Assembly (NCBI GenBank): GCA_947652605.1
Contig: OX393582.1
Location: 12,238,544 to 12,302,543, forward strand
Reading direction: 5' to 3'
DNA length: 64,000 nt
DNA from: Elmis aenea
Lineage: Eukaryota > Arthropoda > Insecta > Coleoptera > Elmidae
The notes below the pieces were generated by a model. It did not search any database, had not been told where the DNA came from, and saw nothing but the letters and a program-made list of their open reading frames with translations. Shown one piece after another: positions 1-12,187 of this stretch. A program made the position numbers and the translations under genes. How positions within the stretch are numbered: the first letter of the stretch is position 1; each line of letters opens with the position of its first letter.

Positions 1-543
1 GCCTTATAAAAACCTTTAGTATTTTATATTGATGCAAATTTAAAATTAAGGCGGTCAAAAATATTAAATAAAAAATTGGGTGTTGTATTTGAAATATAAA
101 CGTTACTATTAGTTCCAGAAAGGTGACTCACCCTGTATATTTGAAAATATTTTTATTGTGTTGTTTAGAAAAACCTGTATAAAATAGTATTTGATTCAAC
201 TTCATATCTCAAGCCGTTTAGCCACAATCGACCGATCCCGCACTAATGACTCACCCTGTATATAATTAATTAAAGATCACCATTTAGCACTGATTTTTCA
301 AAATTCTTAATCATTATATTTCATTTTTCATTTTGACAAAAATTCACCAACGAATTAAATATATTGGTTATTAAATATATTAGCACAAAACAGAAATAGC
401 ATGTGAATATATCACTATATTCGATAATATGGTACATTTGATTTAAACCAAAAAAATCTAATTTAAATCAAAAAAATCTGATTTAAATCAAATAAATCGA
501 TTTTTTTGATTTTTTTAAAAAATCATGATTTTTATCTACCCTG
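1..543. repeat. hAT-like non-autonomous repeat, cut by the window start
   Basis: This is a near-copy of 43216-43746: the same order of motifs, two GACTCACCCTGTATAT blocks, and a terminal run of GATTTAAATC repeats ending in TACCCTG at 543. The left end lies outside the window. No coding capacity is visible. The full copy at 42652-43746 shows that the element begins CAGGGTTG and ends CACCCTG, which suggests a hAT-type MITE. Confidence 0.6.
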
Positions 544-1610
544 ATCTGAACTAACGGAAAAAAAGGGGTTCGAGTAGAACTCCGTTATACCAGTTATGCT
601 GCACTCTAATGTGTCGTTTTATATGTTTGTAAAGGAATGTTTTTTTTTTCTATGAAGAATGTTTTGTTAATTTTGTTAAACTTCTTTCGATCTAACTTAA
701 ATACTATTTTTTATCAATGAATTAATATCTGACAAAATTTTTAGTTTTTTAATGTACCAACATATACCAAAAAAATGTCATCTGTAACTAAATCTTTTGA
801 TTTTAATATGTAAAAATAACCGACTACATGTACAATATTTCACCAATGCATTTATTCGTATAGAAAATTTAAAAATCGACCTGGCACAAGCAAATATATT
901 CATAATAATTTTGATTTTATTATTTTTTGATAAAAGCCGGCACTTGATCGAACCATCTTATTTTACCTGCGATCTTACACAATGGTCCTTCCTCTAAAAA
1001 GACCAAAAATAATACATTTCGGGATTCTGTTCCTCATTTATTGATATATACGGCCTGTCCAGGTTGAGCGTGCAACGCATTGTGATGTCGTAAACGGAAT
1101 GATATACAGATGATGTTAAAATTGGGACATTGTTTAGCACCTTCAGAACTTTTATTAATAAAAACAGCCAAGCTTTCTACGGTTTGCCGAAGATCTTAAA
1201 ACTTTTCAGTTTTAGCTTTCCCAAAACAAAATTATGAAATAATTTTTGTTTTGTTTTAAAGCATTTTAATAATTAGCATTAGCATGAGCTAGCTATACAC
1301 TTCCCCCATTACTTTATACGGTAAGTAACTTTTTATTTGATTGTCCTCATTCAAAATTTATCTAGTAAACAACCTAGCGACTACCGAGTTTAGAGTAATT
1401 TAGCTGTAGAGGTCGAAGGTTTCGTGTCAAATTGACGGCCAGCCATAAATTTCTAGTATCAACGATGATAAATGATGGCTTTATTTCCAGACAGAAAATC
1501 TCAAGCCGCAACGTTGTTCTATTCCAAATTCTGTCTTAATCACTTTCGGTAAAATAAACAACGAATTCCCATCCATGTATCAATAATGCATGACAAAATG
1601 AGTTAATAAT
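544..1610. other. Unique AT-rich DNA, no gene seen
   Basis: No open frame longer than about 66 codons and no recognisable domain. A possible splice acceptor (TTTATTTCCAG, about 1480-1491) exists, but no coding frame follows it. Probably intronic or intergenic. Confidence 0.5.
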
Positions 1611-1611
1611 T

Positions 1612-1950
1612 TATACAGGGTGAGGCATCACTTATCATACCCCACTTATTTTGTTATTGGAAAGAATTGTATGTATAAAACTTGTTTGATACAGTATTTC
1701 CCAAAATATTTTCATGTCAAACTATTGTTTTCTTTTGTTGTTTAAGCATTACGGTACCTACCATATTTGTTTTCTTTTAATGGCACCATACATATTTATA
1801 CGGTTTGAAAGACATTTTCTTTCTCTTTTTAGCGCATTAAAACTTTTATACCCTTACATTACAACGTTTTTAAGGAAATCGTAAAAGTACAGTTTTTTAT
1901 TAAACGTGTTTTAAAGCGTACGTTATTAATTAATTAACTGTTAGGAGAGT
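1612..1950. repeat. Solo long TIR of a mariner-like element (family M1)
   Basis: Starts TATACAGGGTGAGGCATCAC and follows the ~350-bp terminal inverted repeat of the full element at 49489-51582 base by base, with scattered substitutions and small indels. It ends where the inner TIR edge lies (near TTAATTAATTAACTG). No transposase follows; the next element starts 14 bases later. It is one arm left by deletion or by recombination between arms. Confidence 0.75.
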
Positions 1951-1963
1951 TAAATTTTTCTTA

Positions 1964-3727
1964 TACAGGGATGCGCAAAAGTATGGAAACAAACAAATAT
2001 CTAGAACACTATTAATTAAATTTCAATGAAATTTGGTATTTGACCGTTATCGTATATTCCGGATTCGATAAAAATATTGAGGTTGCGATACGACTTCCGG
2101 TTCAACCGGAAACGGACTCAAACTTTGAAATTTTAAATGGAACACCCTGTATATTTTTATATTTTTAGATTCCTCTTTAAATTTACTTCAAAAAATGTTT
2201 AAGGTTGTATGGGGCTTAAGTCGACCATTTTCGTTAAAATCACATTTTTATGAAAATTTTGAGCTATACAGCATTGTTAAAAATTTTCAACATTTAAGAA
2301 CTTTGAAATTGCAAGTAATTTTTTTTTTAAGTTTATGTTGACAATAAGCTTACTAACACTTTGCACAACGTACATTTAAAAAATATTACACAGGGCGTTT
2401 TTTACGCTTGTTCAAACTTGTACAACTTTAAACATCGATAACTCATTTTTCTTAAATACAACACCCTGTATATTTTTGTATATTTTTACACATTCTTATA
2501 CTGCCAAGAAGTAAATGGTGGTCATTTCGAGCATCGTATCCATTAAATTTTTGTATTCCCTATTTTGTTAATTTTTATAAATTCGCTATATTTTCTGTTC
2601 TGCGTCCTCTTGCCCAAGAAGACCGAGAAGAAACCTTGAGCGCTTCGTATCACACGACTTGGCAAAAATTAATCGGTCCTTATCAGGGCCAAAATATTGT
2701 TCATACAATTGAGTTTGATCGTTTACAAAGTCATAATAAAACCAATAGATAAAGTATTAGGTACGCGAAAAAAAAAACGCTGATTAAAAATAATAATAAC
2801 TGACCTGCCTTATGTTTAAATTTAAAAAAAGGTTAGGGTTGGGTCGGTTAAACCAAAAGTCGTATTGCAAACACGCAAAAAATAGTTTATAGGATTTAGT
2901 ATTTGTCATCACACTGGTCCAACAAAAAAATGCATAAATAATTTAAAAAAATCTTAATTCAAAAGTAAGAATGGTAAAATTCGTTAACAAAAATTTCAAA
3001 AATTTGTACGGAAAAGATAAATTTATAACTTTCTTGTTTTTTTTTTCTTTCACTTGTTTAAATTAACACTGTCTTTCTTCATAGCCTACTTGAAAATATT
3101 ACGTTGCCCTAATAATTAACAATAAAATCGCGATATCTCGGAAAATATCAATTTTAGGTGAAAAACGGCCTTCATGTTTTCGAAAGAGAAATCAATTTTC
3201 TATAAGAATGTGTAAAAACATACAGGGTGTTGTATTTAAGAAAAATGAGTTATAGATGTTTAAAGTTGTACAAGTTTAAACAAGCGTAAAAAACGCCCTG
3301 TATAATATTTTTTAAATGTACGTTGTGCAAAGTGTTAGTAAGCTTATTGTCAACATAAACTTAAAAAAAAAATTACTTGCAATTTCAAAGTTCTTAAATG
3401 TTGAAAATTTTTAACAATGCTGTATAGCTCAAAATTTTCATAAAAATGTGATTTTAACGAAAATGGTCGACTTAAGCCCCATACAACCTCAAACATTTTT
3501 TGAAGTAAATTTAAAAAGGAATCCAAAAATATAAAAATATACAGGGTGTTCTATTTAAAATTTCAAAGTTTGAGTCCGTTTCCGGTTGAACCGGAAGTCG
3601 TATCGCAACCTCAATATTTTTATCGAATCCGGAATATACGATAACGGTCAAATACCAAATTTCATTGAAATATAATCAATATTGTTCTAGATATTTGTTT
3701 GTTTCCATACTTTTGCGCATCCCTGTA
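1964..3727. mobile_element. Mariner-like fold-back element with ~530-bp TIRs (family M3)
   Basis: The left arm 1964-2500 and right arm 3201-3727 are near-perfect inverted complements, starting TATACAGGGATGCGC and ending GCGCATCCCTGTATG. Each arm also contains internal copies of terminus-like motifs (ACACCCTGTATA near 2145 and 2461, CAGGGCG near 2393, mirrored on the right). The ~700-bp centre has no transposase frame. A diverged partial copy lies at 44440-45110. The TA-type flanks and CAGGG ends fit the Tc1/mariner superfamily; the autonomous partner is not present. Confidence 0.75.
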
Positions 3728-3857
3728 TGTATCTATAAGTATTACTGTAGGTAATACCTATATTGTTGCATATTTTTCTAATTTTACAACTATAATTAGG
3801 AATGCTGCAAAATAACAACAATATTAACCTTTAAATATTATTATCATTTAAGGGAAT

Positions 3858-4061
3858 AGCACACTTTTGGGTAAAGCACACTTTTGGGTAAAGCACACTT
3901 CTGGGTAAAGCACACTTTTGGGCAAAGCACACTTCTGGGTAAAGCACACTTTTGGGTAAAGCACACTTTTGGGTAGAGCACACTTTTGGGTAGAGCACAC
4001 TTTTGGTTAGAGCACACTTTTGGGTAAAACACATTTTTGGGTAAAGCACACTTTTGGGTAT
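3858..4061. repeat. 17-bp minisatellite, 12 units
   Basis: Twelve consecutive units of AGCACACTTTTGGGTAA, with a few substitutions (TTCTGGG, GGGCAA, GGTTAG, AACACAT). The unit length is not a multiple of three, so every frame repeats after 51 bases; the Cys-rich minus-strand open frames here are a by-product of the repeat. Confidence 0.95.
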
Positions 4062-4069
4062 AGTTTTAG

Positions 4070-4945
4070 TCATGAAAATATAATTTTTTAATTTTCATGT
4101 GTAAAATTGTCATTTCCGATATAAAATGTTCCCCTGGTTATTGTTCAGTGGCATCATGAACTACTTACTACTTTATTATTGCTTATTAAATTTTTGCAAT
4201 AATTAAATATCACAGCTATTCAGAATGGTAAAAATAATTAGAACCAGCAAAAAAGCGAATTTCTCCTTAATAAAAGTGTTGTAATATTTCGATTTCAAGT
4301 AATCCAAACATTAGATATTAATAAGGAAATATTATAACGTATTTGTTACTAAATTATAATTTAAATGTTTGTTATTTTATTCTTCAAAGTTCAAAAGAAC
4401 ACTGAAGCTCGATTGCATAAGAGTTCAACATAGGATTAACCCCGGGATTAAATCACTTTAACCCTTGAACTAGGTAGGCAAAATTGCAGCATAGTTGGCG
4501 CTGATATTGCGTAGTTTTAGGAATTACCTTGTATTTTTACATCAGTGTTGCTTTGTGCAATTGGGCCCAGGGGCGTCGAGAGAAAAGAACGGGTTCGGGA
4601 CAAGAAAAATTCAGGCCCCTTTCTAAAAATGTCATGGCTGTTATTTGGACCTAGCAACGATTTTTTTTTTTTAATTTTTATTTGGCATATAACATGATAG
4701 TGGATGTTTAATACACCACAATTAAAAAATGTTGTGGGCTTCCGGGTTTTTAAATTACTTCCGTCAGGGACTCGGAGCCCCCTCTGCTCCCCCCTCTCAG
4801 AGGCAGGCCCTGTTCTGGCATAAGCATAATATTGTACGTAAAGATAAACATGTAGATATACAGATGTGTTATGGATCAAATAACTAATACGGTGTTTTCT
4901 TAAAAACTAAAACCGACCTTTAACCTGTTCGTCATTTGTTTGCTC
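4070..4945. other. No gene seen; a GC-richer repeat-like patch at 4560-4815
   Basis: The patch opens CAGGGGCGTCGAGAG and closes AGAGGCAGGCCCTG, which resembles the ends of a small DNA transposon, but no target duplication is visible. The 120-codon minus frame across it has low-complexity lysine runs from a poly-T stretch and no domain. Confidence 0.4.
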
Positions 4946-4947
4946 AC

Positions 4948-5650
4948 CAGGGAAGGTCACGATATGTTGTTGCTAGAATCTGATCAAGGCTGGGTTTATT
5001 GCATCAAGCACATTAGAAATAAAAGTTTTGCAGAGTTATACCTGCCACTGGCCATTTTCTTCGGAAAAATAGAGGAAAATCAAAAAAGTTGAGTAATAAA
5101 AGTAATTTTTGCGATCGCGTTGGCCATGAAACCGTCGCAGACAAAATCGAAATGCTTCTATTTATTAATGGCCACATCTTTTGCAAGTAAAATGGTGCAA
5201 AGTTTTTGCAAAAATCTTAAACAGTTCCGGAGCAAAACGCGAAAAACAAGGTCCTTGTAAAAACGGTTTCCTCTATGTTAAACGTCTATGCAAGTCGCAT
5301 AGATTTATTTATACAACTTCTCAAATCATAGCGAGCTTTTGCAGGGGTTTCGTTTTTGAGGTTTTTCTCCTGAACCATTTAAGATTTTTTCAAAAACTTT
5401 GCACCATTTTACTTGCAAATGATGCTCGAATAGGTAAATCGAAGAATTTCGACTTAATCTTTGACGGTTTCATGGCCAACGGGATCGCAAAAATTACTTT
5501 TATTACTCAACTTTTTTGATTTTCCTCTATTTTTCCGAAGGAAATGGCCAGTGGCACGTATAACTCTGTAAAACATTTAGTTTTGATATTCTTGATGCAA
5601 TAAACACAGTCTTGATCAGATTCAAGCTACAACATATCGTGACCCTACCA
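4948..5650. mobile_element. Fold-back element FB1, copy 1
   Basis: Two arms of roughly 330 bp face each other almost without a spacer: GGTCACGATATGTTG at 4955 is mirrored by CAACATATCGTGACC at 5631, and each arm passes through the same ordered motifs (GCAATAAAC, GTTGGCCATGAAACC, CAAGTAAAATGGTGCAAAG). A second copy lies at 26046-27300 and a fragment at 38690-38870. No protein is encoded. The ends (AGGGAAGGTCACG) differ from the CAGGGTG mariner ends, so the superfamily is uncertain. Confidence 0.75.
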
Positions 5651-5659
5651 TGTCAGTAA

Positions 5660-7630
5660 TAAAGGATGAGGTTAAAAGTCAGCTTAAGTTTTTCTTTTGA
5701 AGAAAACTAACTGCAGTTGTGATATTAATCACAATGACCGGTTAGTAATAATACTAGCCGGATTAATCACATGAACCATAATATATATTATTCAAAATAG
5801 AATGAACACTTCAAAGCTGCTGGCGCCCTCTATTGAAAGGTAGAAAGCTGAAAACCGCTTTTCAGGATTTACTAAAGCCCGCTGTAACTTTCCTGAAAGT
5901 TGAACAACTACAGTGAACTATAAGTTAGCTGTGAAAACGCATAGAAGCAGAAATTACAGTTTGTTTTTTATCTGCATACCAAAAATTGGGAATTAAAATA
6001 AACAATACACTAAACAAAGAGTTTGTTACATGATAATAAGAATAAGCAGTATAAGTTTTAATTGTGGGTTCTTAAATTGTATCTATTAGACATATGTGGC
6101 AATACCTTATATTGTGAAAAAAAAAAATTTGAACTCGAAATGTAAAATATTGTGCAAATCCAAACAAAATTTTATGTAAATTTTAAATTTTACTGGTAAT
6201 AGTGACTTTTTTAAAATGATGAATTGCAAATGTAACCTGTTTTTGCTAAATTTATGTGGGGATAGGTTTTTGTTGGGAAAACTGTAGGTATTCGTTGTTT
6301 TTTATTTTAATTTTTTATATTCGTACAGGAATATGCATCATAGTATTAATAACGTCTGCATTTTTATTATAATGTTAATGTATCGATGTTAAAAATTCGT
6401 TCTAAACCAAATTTATTTACATTTCATTAGTGTTTAAACAACACATTACATCTCACAGTCGGATATATGAGTATCATTTTGATGCACTTAAAGTAATGTT
6501 AAAGGAAAGAGAAAGCGATGCGCTATTCAATTAATAAATGGAAACAAAGCAAATTATTTTGTATACACTATACAATTTTATAACCAACAACGCTCTTATT
6601 GATTGGTCGGGCGCAAGCGCACATTCTTAGGTTATTATATCATAATACATTTCTCCATTGATTTACCTTAAATAATGTTCTACAAGTGTGCTAGGCTCTG
6701 CTCCAGTTCCATCAACGAGAAATACACGAAAAACGAAAACCTAAAAATAGCAGCCTGCCCTTTTCGTCACCTCACTTTTCACATTTATCAGTGTACTTTT
6801 CCGATTCTCTGGAATTAGTTAAGTTGTTATAGAGAATTAATTCTGAGCATTTTCACACCAAATTTCACTGGGAAAAACCGTACTCGGGAGCCTTTCTAGG
6901 GTCGAGCAGAAATGAATGTCTCAAAATGTTATCATTAATTCTGTCTTTTAATATATATTAGGTTTCGCTATATTCTTATATTTATAACTTTTAAAGAAAA
7001 GGGCATTTTTCTCAATTATGAGGCGTGTTTCGTGGCTTAATCGATATTGATTTATGTACCTACATGTCTACCCGCTCTTGAAAGGATTTTATTTAATTGT
7101 GGAGCAATATTTACTTTATGTTAGCAAAAATTTATTACTGTTTATACACCGAATGGAAAGGAAAAGAACAAACAACGCCGCAGGCAAATATGACAAAAAA
7201 AATCGCAAAATATGTAAGCCTTTCGTTACGCAAATAGAATTAGAGACGATTTTTTTTTTAAATTTTGTAATTTTAATTACATAAAACGAAAAAAAAAACT
7301 GAAGAAAAACAATAATAAGCTTAATTAGTCAAAGTATTTCTTGTTTAAATGCATAACCAGTTTTAAAGCACTCGCCTTTTTACCAGTTGCAGACTTATTA
7401 ATTTTTCTCTGGAACCTTCATTGAAAATAACTTTATCCAAAAGATTTGTGGTCAAAATGCAATATCAATTTCGGGATTTTTGTCTCTTACAGTTACAATA
7501 TTACTTATTCGTTTATTTACATGCAAGCAGCTGCCATAGCAACAAACATCGTAAGCCACATCGTTCATCTAAACTCATATTGGTTTAGTTAAACTAATTT
7601 TCATCAATAAAACGACGTCTTTCAAGATTT
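5660..7630. other. Mostly unique DNA, no gene seen
   Basis: No supported coding frame. About 6590-6630 carries an inverted CCAAT (GATTGGT) followed by GGGCGCAAGCGCAC, which resembles an NRF-1 site. The stretch to 6910 is less AT-rich than its surroundings, but no start codon with a long frame follows. Confidence 0.4.
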
Positions 7631-7637
7631 GTCTAAA

Positions 7638-7710
7638 ATAGTGTTTCTCAGTCTTTTTGAAGTTATGCCCGTGCCCCCCTTTTTCGCATCAGTCTTAATT
7701 GCGCCCCCTT
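7638..7710. repeat. hAT terminus-like fragment
   Basis: AGTGTTTCTCAGTC followed by a pyrimidine-rich GCCCCCC tract is typical of the outer end of Charlie-like hAT elements. A matching end in opposite orientation (GAGAAACACTG) is at about 60292-60305. No partner end or transposase is near either copy. Confidence 0.45.
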
Positions 7711-8267
7711 TAAATCCTTTTATGTAGTGGCTACTAAAAACAAAGGGCATTAAATTGCCTTAAAAAATTAATTTCGCAATTTTGTGTTTATAAATTTTTA
7801 TTAAATTGCTAGTAATTCTTTTGACTGTTTATCGTTAAGATTTTTTTTACTTTATTAACGTTTCGCTACCTACACACAAATGTGCACCTTTCTCACAAAC
7901 GCTTTTCATATTTTTGTAAAACTGTAAACACAAACACTTTCAATATAAAAATTTAGATTTGGTTTTACCAAAAACATGATTTTAATAATAGTTTTGATTA
8001 CTATTTTTACGGTTCAATTGTGATACGTGGGCGAGTAGGTAGTTAAAGTTTATTGTACTGACCCATACGTGGTTAATTTTTTATCAAATAGACCAATGTT
8101 CCACATGTGAGTCGCAATATACAGGTAATATCGAATGTTTTAATTTTCTTACCTGTTGTGTTTTATTTCGTCGTTATTATTTTATTTAAAAAATGCTATA
8201 TTTACTTTACTTTATGTTTTATGAAATATTTTTTTTTATTTACCGAATGTCCCTCTGGCCAGTGCAT

Positions 8268-8370
8268 GTATACAGGGTGGTTCACCTGAATAAGGGCCAC
8301 TATTGGGTTTTCGTAAACGGTAAGAGCTACAAAGCAGTTAAAATTAGACAAACTGTTCCCCTTTTTAAGA
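8268..8370. repeat. Solo mariner-like terminus
   Basis: GTATACAGGGTGGTTCACC followed by ...AAACGGTAAGAGCTACAAAG resembles the outer TIR of the element at 57538-59060. No opposite end is found within several kb. Confidence 0.5.
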
Positions 8371-8399
8371 CTTATTCAGTGATGATTTAATGTTTTTAA

Positions 8400-9355
8400 A
8401 AAAATTCATGGCACGCTAGATAATTAACAAAAATTAAAATGTGCATTTATTACAATAAGTGTAATAAATTAAATTAATTAATTAAACAATTATTGTTAAT
8501 AGCTCGGTTATACTTGATGATCGTACGAAAATGTTTTTGGGGAAAAGGTTGTAGATTCTTTTGCGCACTGTAAACGTGTTAAATGTTTTATGTTGCGCTA
8601 AAATTGCGCGACTGCGGACTTGTATTTTGGTTTAATTCAAATATATTTCTTTATCCTAATTTTAATTTTCCGTTCGTTTGTGATACAAACCACAACTACG
8701 AGATATTTTGTGAAAAACCTACCCATGCATAAGAAATTTTAAAGATAAACTGATTTCAAAACGATTCGAAGTTTAAGTTATTGTGTAGCATATTTCTATA
8801 ATATGTTGAGTATCATTTTAATTTTGTCTGTTATACCTTCGATGTAAGGTAAGCAATTTTGTTTGTATGTGTGTATTAACACAACTTATGTTAGTGTTAC
8901 AAGTGGTAACTTTGCTTAGTATTTTATTAATATCTTTTGTTGTGTACTTATTCTCAAATAAAAGAGAAATATTTACAATTATGTTTTGTGTTGATTGAAT
9001 AGTTTTTTTTTTTTTTTGTAATGATGCATGTGAGTGTTGGTTTCTAATAAATTGATTTTGTCGTAAAGTACCCTTTTAATTTTTGTAAATTAGAATCAAA
9101 AAGTTAAGTGTTTCTTATGAAGCTAATTTAAAAAAGCTAGAGATTCACTTAATCATTTAAAAAAATTATCAGTAAACGATAAATATTTATTTCAACAACT
9201 GTTAACAAAGATATTTACAAAACAAGATTTTGGGCCAAACAAATGAATAAAAATAAAAATATAAATGATTGCATAAAGAATTCAGAGAAATTTACGACAT
9301 AAAGACAAAAGTTTATAGTCCAGATTTTCATAAACGCACATCTTAAGACTCTAAT
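8400..9355. other. Unique AT-rich DNA, no gene seen
   Basis: Only short frames and homopolymer runs; nothing recognisable as coding or structured RNA. Confidence 0.5.
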
Positions 9356-9357
9356 GT

Positions 9358-9480
9358 ACAGGGTTGTTCAAATTTGATGGGATTACATGGGTATCTCGCT
9401 TAGTATTTAAAATAAACAAATAAATCTCCAAAAATGTGCGGGGGACGATGGGGTACAATTTTCCCGGCTCGGATTTCACA
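9358..9480. repeat. Solo mariner-like terminus (family M5)
   Basis: TACAGGGTTGTTCAAATTTG, then GGGATTACATGGGTATCTCGC, matches the ends of the element at 39844-40737. The opposite arm is absent. Confidence 0.55.
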
Positions 9481-9489
9481 GGGTTTCGA

Positions 9490-10665
9490 ACATCATTTAA
9501 AACTTGGCAAATAAGAGATATTTAAAATGGCACGACGATTAAAAATTCAATATTTAAATATTCTAAAAATTCTAAAAATTCAGCATACAGACGGCATGTC
9601 GTATTAGTATGGCCAAATATTTGCGGGCTGCTAAAAATGCCCATGTGGACAAAATGCGTCCCGTGGCTACCAGTTGTCGACCTCTGGATTGGAGTTTAAT
9701 CTATAATAATGGCCAATAAATACTAAAATTTAAGTATAAATTCAACAAAATATTGGGACTGGTTTCCAAATATTCGAAAGTTGACTTGAGACATTTATTT
9801 TAAAACTGTTTGCGAAAAATGAGTAGAAAGTGTTTACGATCACAAAAATATTTATGTGGTATTTTTTTCTTTAAAATTTAACTTGCAATTTATTTCAAAA
9901 TCACAACAATGTTTAATAAAAACAAAAGTGCATTGAAAAAAATTTGAGAATAATTGTAGATAATTTTTTTTTGCTCTACAAAGTAAATTTAAAGAGGCGC
10001 AAACAGTTTTAAAGTTTTTAACGGTTAAAGTTTTAAAGGCAGTACTAGAGGCAATCACCTAGCTTCCTGTAACCTAGTAGTATTTGAAACTGAACATATT
10101 ATTTTATCACAAATTTCCAAAAAATTATTAACTTCTATTGAATAGACATGAAACTAGGGATACATTTTTTCCTATTATGACTTTAAAATCAACCGGACTA
10201 ATACTAAAACGAATACCATTGTTCTATACGTAGCCGGCACAATGTATACCAATTAATTTAATGCAGCACATTTTTTAAAATAAGGGAAAAGAGTTTTTAT
10301 AAACAAATAAATCTAACGGACATCGCAATAAAATAAAGGAAAGTTTTTTATAATAAAAGACATGTGGTCTCCGTAGCATAAATAAACTTTTATATGAAAT
10401 ACTTTACATAATATATCTACACTTGGGCTTCAAAATGTACTGAATTTACTTATTGCATATGTCTTATAAATACTATTGATATTGAAAAAATGCTTGAATA
10501 AACTTATAACAAAATACAATATTCAAATAACTTCTATTTTATAATTTTCTTTAATATTTTTTTATATTACTGTCTTATCAAACATCACTTCAGTAAAACA
10601 CATCAGACAAAATCTACATAAGTCTGTAGTTTTCATAAACTGTTAACTTTAAAAGTGGCTTAATG
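9490..10665. other. No gene seen
   Basis: AT-rich with no supported frame; the 68-codon minus frame at 9852-10058 is made of short Phe/Leu-rich codons and has no context. Confidence 0.45.
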
Positions 10666-10979
10666 CCCGGTTTCTCCGACACATCTCAAGATCGAACTTA
10701 TATAAGCCCGCCTTATATTTAAGACCGTCTCAAGATACCAATGCGTTGCACAGAAAACATATTTCGGAATCTGTTAGACATCTCAGCTAAGTTAGAACTC
10801 GGTTTGGCAACGTTGCAAGAAGTCGGCACATTTTAGCGGCAGCTTGAAATGGCTAATTTTCATTGGCCATTTACATCACAGCTGTTAAAACGGCTCCCTG
10901 TGACATCTTGTTGTTGCTATCAGCTGTTAGTCACATATAAAGTTACAGTTCGGTGTTTATTACTTTATTTTGTGTTGAA

Positions 10980-11057
10980 ATGGCGGAAAAAAAAAGAATA
11001 AATTATACCATGGAGGAAAAACAATTATTAGTTAGCTTGGTGGAAGAAAATAAATAA
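10980..11057 (+). pseudogene. Harbinger accessory protein start (Myb/zeste-like domain), truncated
   Basis: A 25-codon frame, MAEKKRINYTMEEKQLLVSL and a few more residues, ends at a TAA next to the MITE insertion. The pattern NYT-x-EE-x-x-x-LV-x-LVEENK fits the first helix of the Myb/SANT-like regulatory-protein-zeste domain carried by many animal Harbinger elements, where it helps the nuclease recognise element ends. Only the first helix remains. The short length makes the family call an inference, supported by its position opposite the nuclease start. Confidence 0.55.
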
Positions 11058-11069
11058 ATATATTATGTA

Positions 11070-11998
11070 TACAGGATGTTTGAAATTTGAGTTTAAGCAT
11101 GGGGATCTGGCGTATTATAATAGCTAGAGTATAGGTTTAAATTTGGCAAAGTTGCTAAATTTGGTGCTCATTAATAATCCAAAGAGAAATTGGAAATATC
11201 TCAAACGGTGTCCGAGAAAATTAGGAAAAACTGGAAAATACGATTTTTTAAAATCGTGTATATCTCCTTTGGAGTATGAAATATTTCAAATGTGTAAAAA
11301 CATTGCCGAAGCAACTTTTTAAGCCGAATCGGATGGTAGTCACAAATTTTTCTTAGATCGATTCGTTTTTGTTTTATGACAACCAACTTTGTTTTTGGTT
11401 ATGGGCGCAAGTTTTGCTATTTACATTATCAAATAGCATTTATTTTTCTAAATCCATTGATGTATCACACATGGTATTTTACTTTTTCTTTTATTGTCAA
11501 ATTTCAAAAAATACGTTTTAAACAATAACCATTATAAATCAGGTTGGCCGGTCATTGTAGTTTATGTTGTTTCCATGACAACCGATCAACAATCTAAAAG
11601 TTTTAAAGGCCTGTTAGTCGTAAAAATGAACTTTAATAACAAAGAAAAACGCGATATGCTGCCCATCAGAAAAAACAAAGTTGGTTGTCTAAAACAAAAA
11701 CGAATCGATCTAGGAAAAAATTGTGACCACCATCCGATTCGGCTTAAAAAGTTGCTTGGGCAACTTTTTTACACATTTAAAATATTTCAAACTCCAAAGG
11801 AGTTATAAACGATTTTTAAAAATCGTATTTTTCAGTTTTTCCTAATTTTCTCGGATACTGTTTGAGATATTTCCAATTTCTCTTTGGATTATTAATGAGC
11901 ACCGAATTTAGCAACTTTGCCAATTTTAAATCTATACTCTCGCTATTATAATACGCGAGATCCCCATGCTTAAACTCGAATTTCAAACACCCTGTATA
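11070..11998. mobile_element. Mariner-derived MITE, family M2, nested in the Harbinger element
   Basis: Inverted arms of about 340 bp (11072-11410 and 11690-11996) with ends CAGGATGTTTG and CAAACACCCTG at TA dinucleotides. The unique centre is nearly identical to that of 34950-35857 and encodes on the plus strand the start of a transposase (see 11626). The left outermost bases have decayed (CAGGATG instead of CAGGGTG). It splits the Harbinger element between its two genes. Confidence 0.8.
11626..11808 (+). pseudogene. Remnant start of a mariner-like transposase inside the M2 MITE
   Basis: The frame opens MNFNNKEKRDMLPI. In the sister copy at 35503 it is MNFNNEEKRDMLPI. This resembles the N-terminus of the DUF4817-type helix-turn-helix domain of insect mariner-like transposases; the transposase at 51153 starts MPFSFSRAEKIEMLLIFGEC in the same register. 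After about 14 codons the frame runs into the right TIR, so the rest of the gene was removed by an internal deletion. It makes no functional protein. Confidence 0.6.
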
Positions 11999-11999
11999 C

Positions 12000-12187
12000 T
12001 CCAATTGAGGCTTAATTTGATCTAAGATCACAATAACTGTCTCTTTTGTGAGGCGAAAACGCATAAAAAAACGATCGTATTCGAAATCCGTAAATGGATT
12101 TGCGCGAACAAATCGCCTTCGAGGAATTACAGGGTCGTACAAGTCATCATCTGCATCATCTATCATATTTATAAAGTCAATGTCCAT
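12000..12187 (-). pseudogene. HARBI1-like Harbinger nuclease, N-terminal fragment
   Basis: From an ATG at 12187 the frame reads an acidic start (MDIDFINMIDDADDDLYD), then PRRRFVRANPFTDF and RFRLTKETVIVILDQIKPQL, typical of the helical N-terminus of HARBI1-like DDE nucleases in insects. After about 62 codons it meets the MITE end (the reading frame continues into MITE sequence to 11816 only by chance). The DDE catalytic core is absent. The full protein would cut and join element ends together with the Myb-like partner. Confidence 0.75.

Noticed and set aside
3858..4061. CRISPR array
   Set aside because: Repeats are contiguous 17-bp units without unique spacers, in a eukaryotic genome.
3831..4073. 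Cys-rich repetitive protein on the minus strand
   Set aside because: The 17-bp minisatellite read in any frame gives a 17-residue repeat; there is no start context, signal peptide or flanking gene structure.
5181..5519. 112-codon plus frame in the FB1 element
   Set aside because: It spans the palindrome centre of a fold-back element and is not kept in the second copy at 26046-27300, which has stops.
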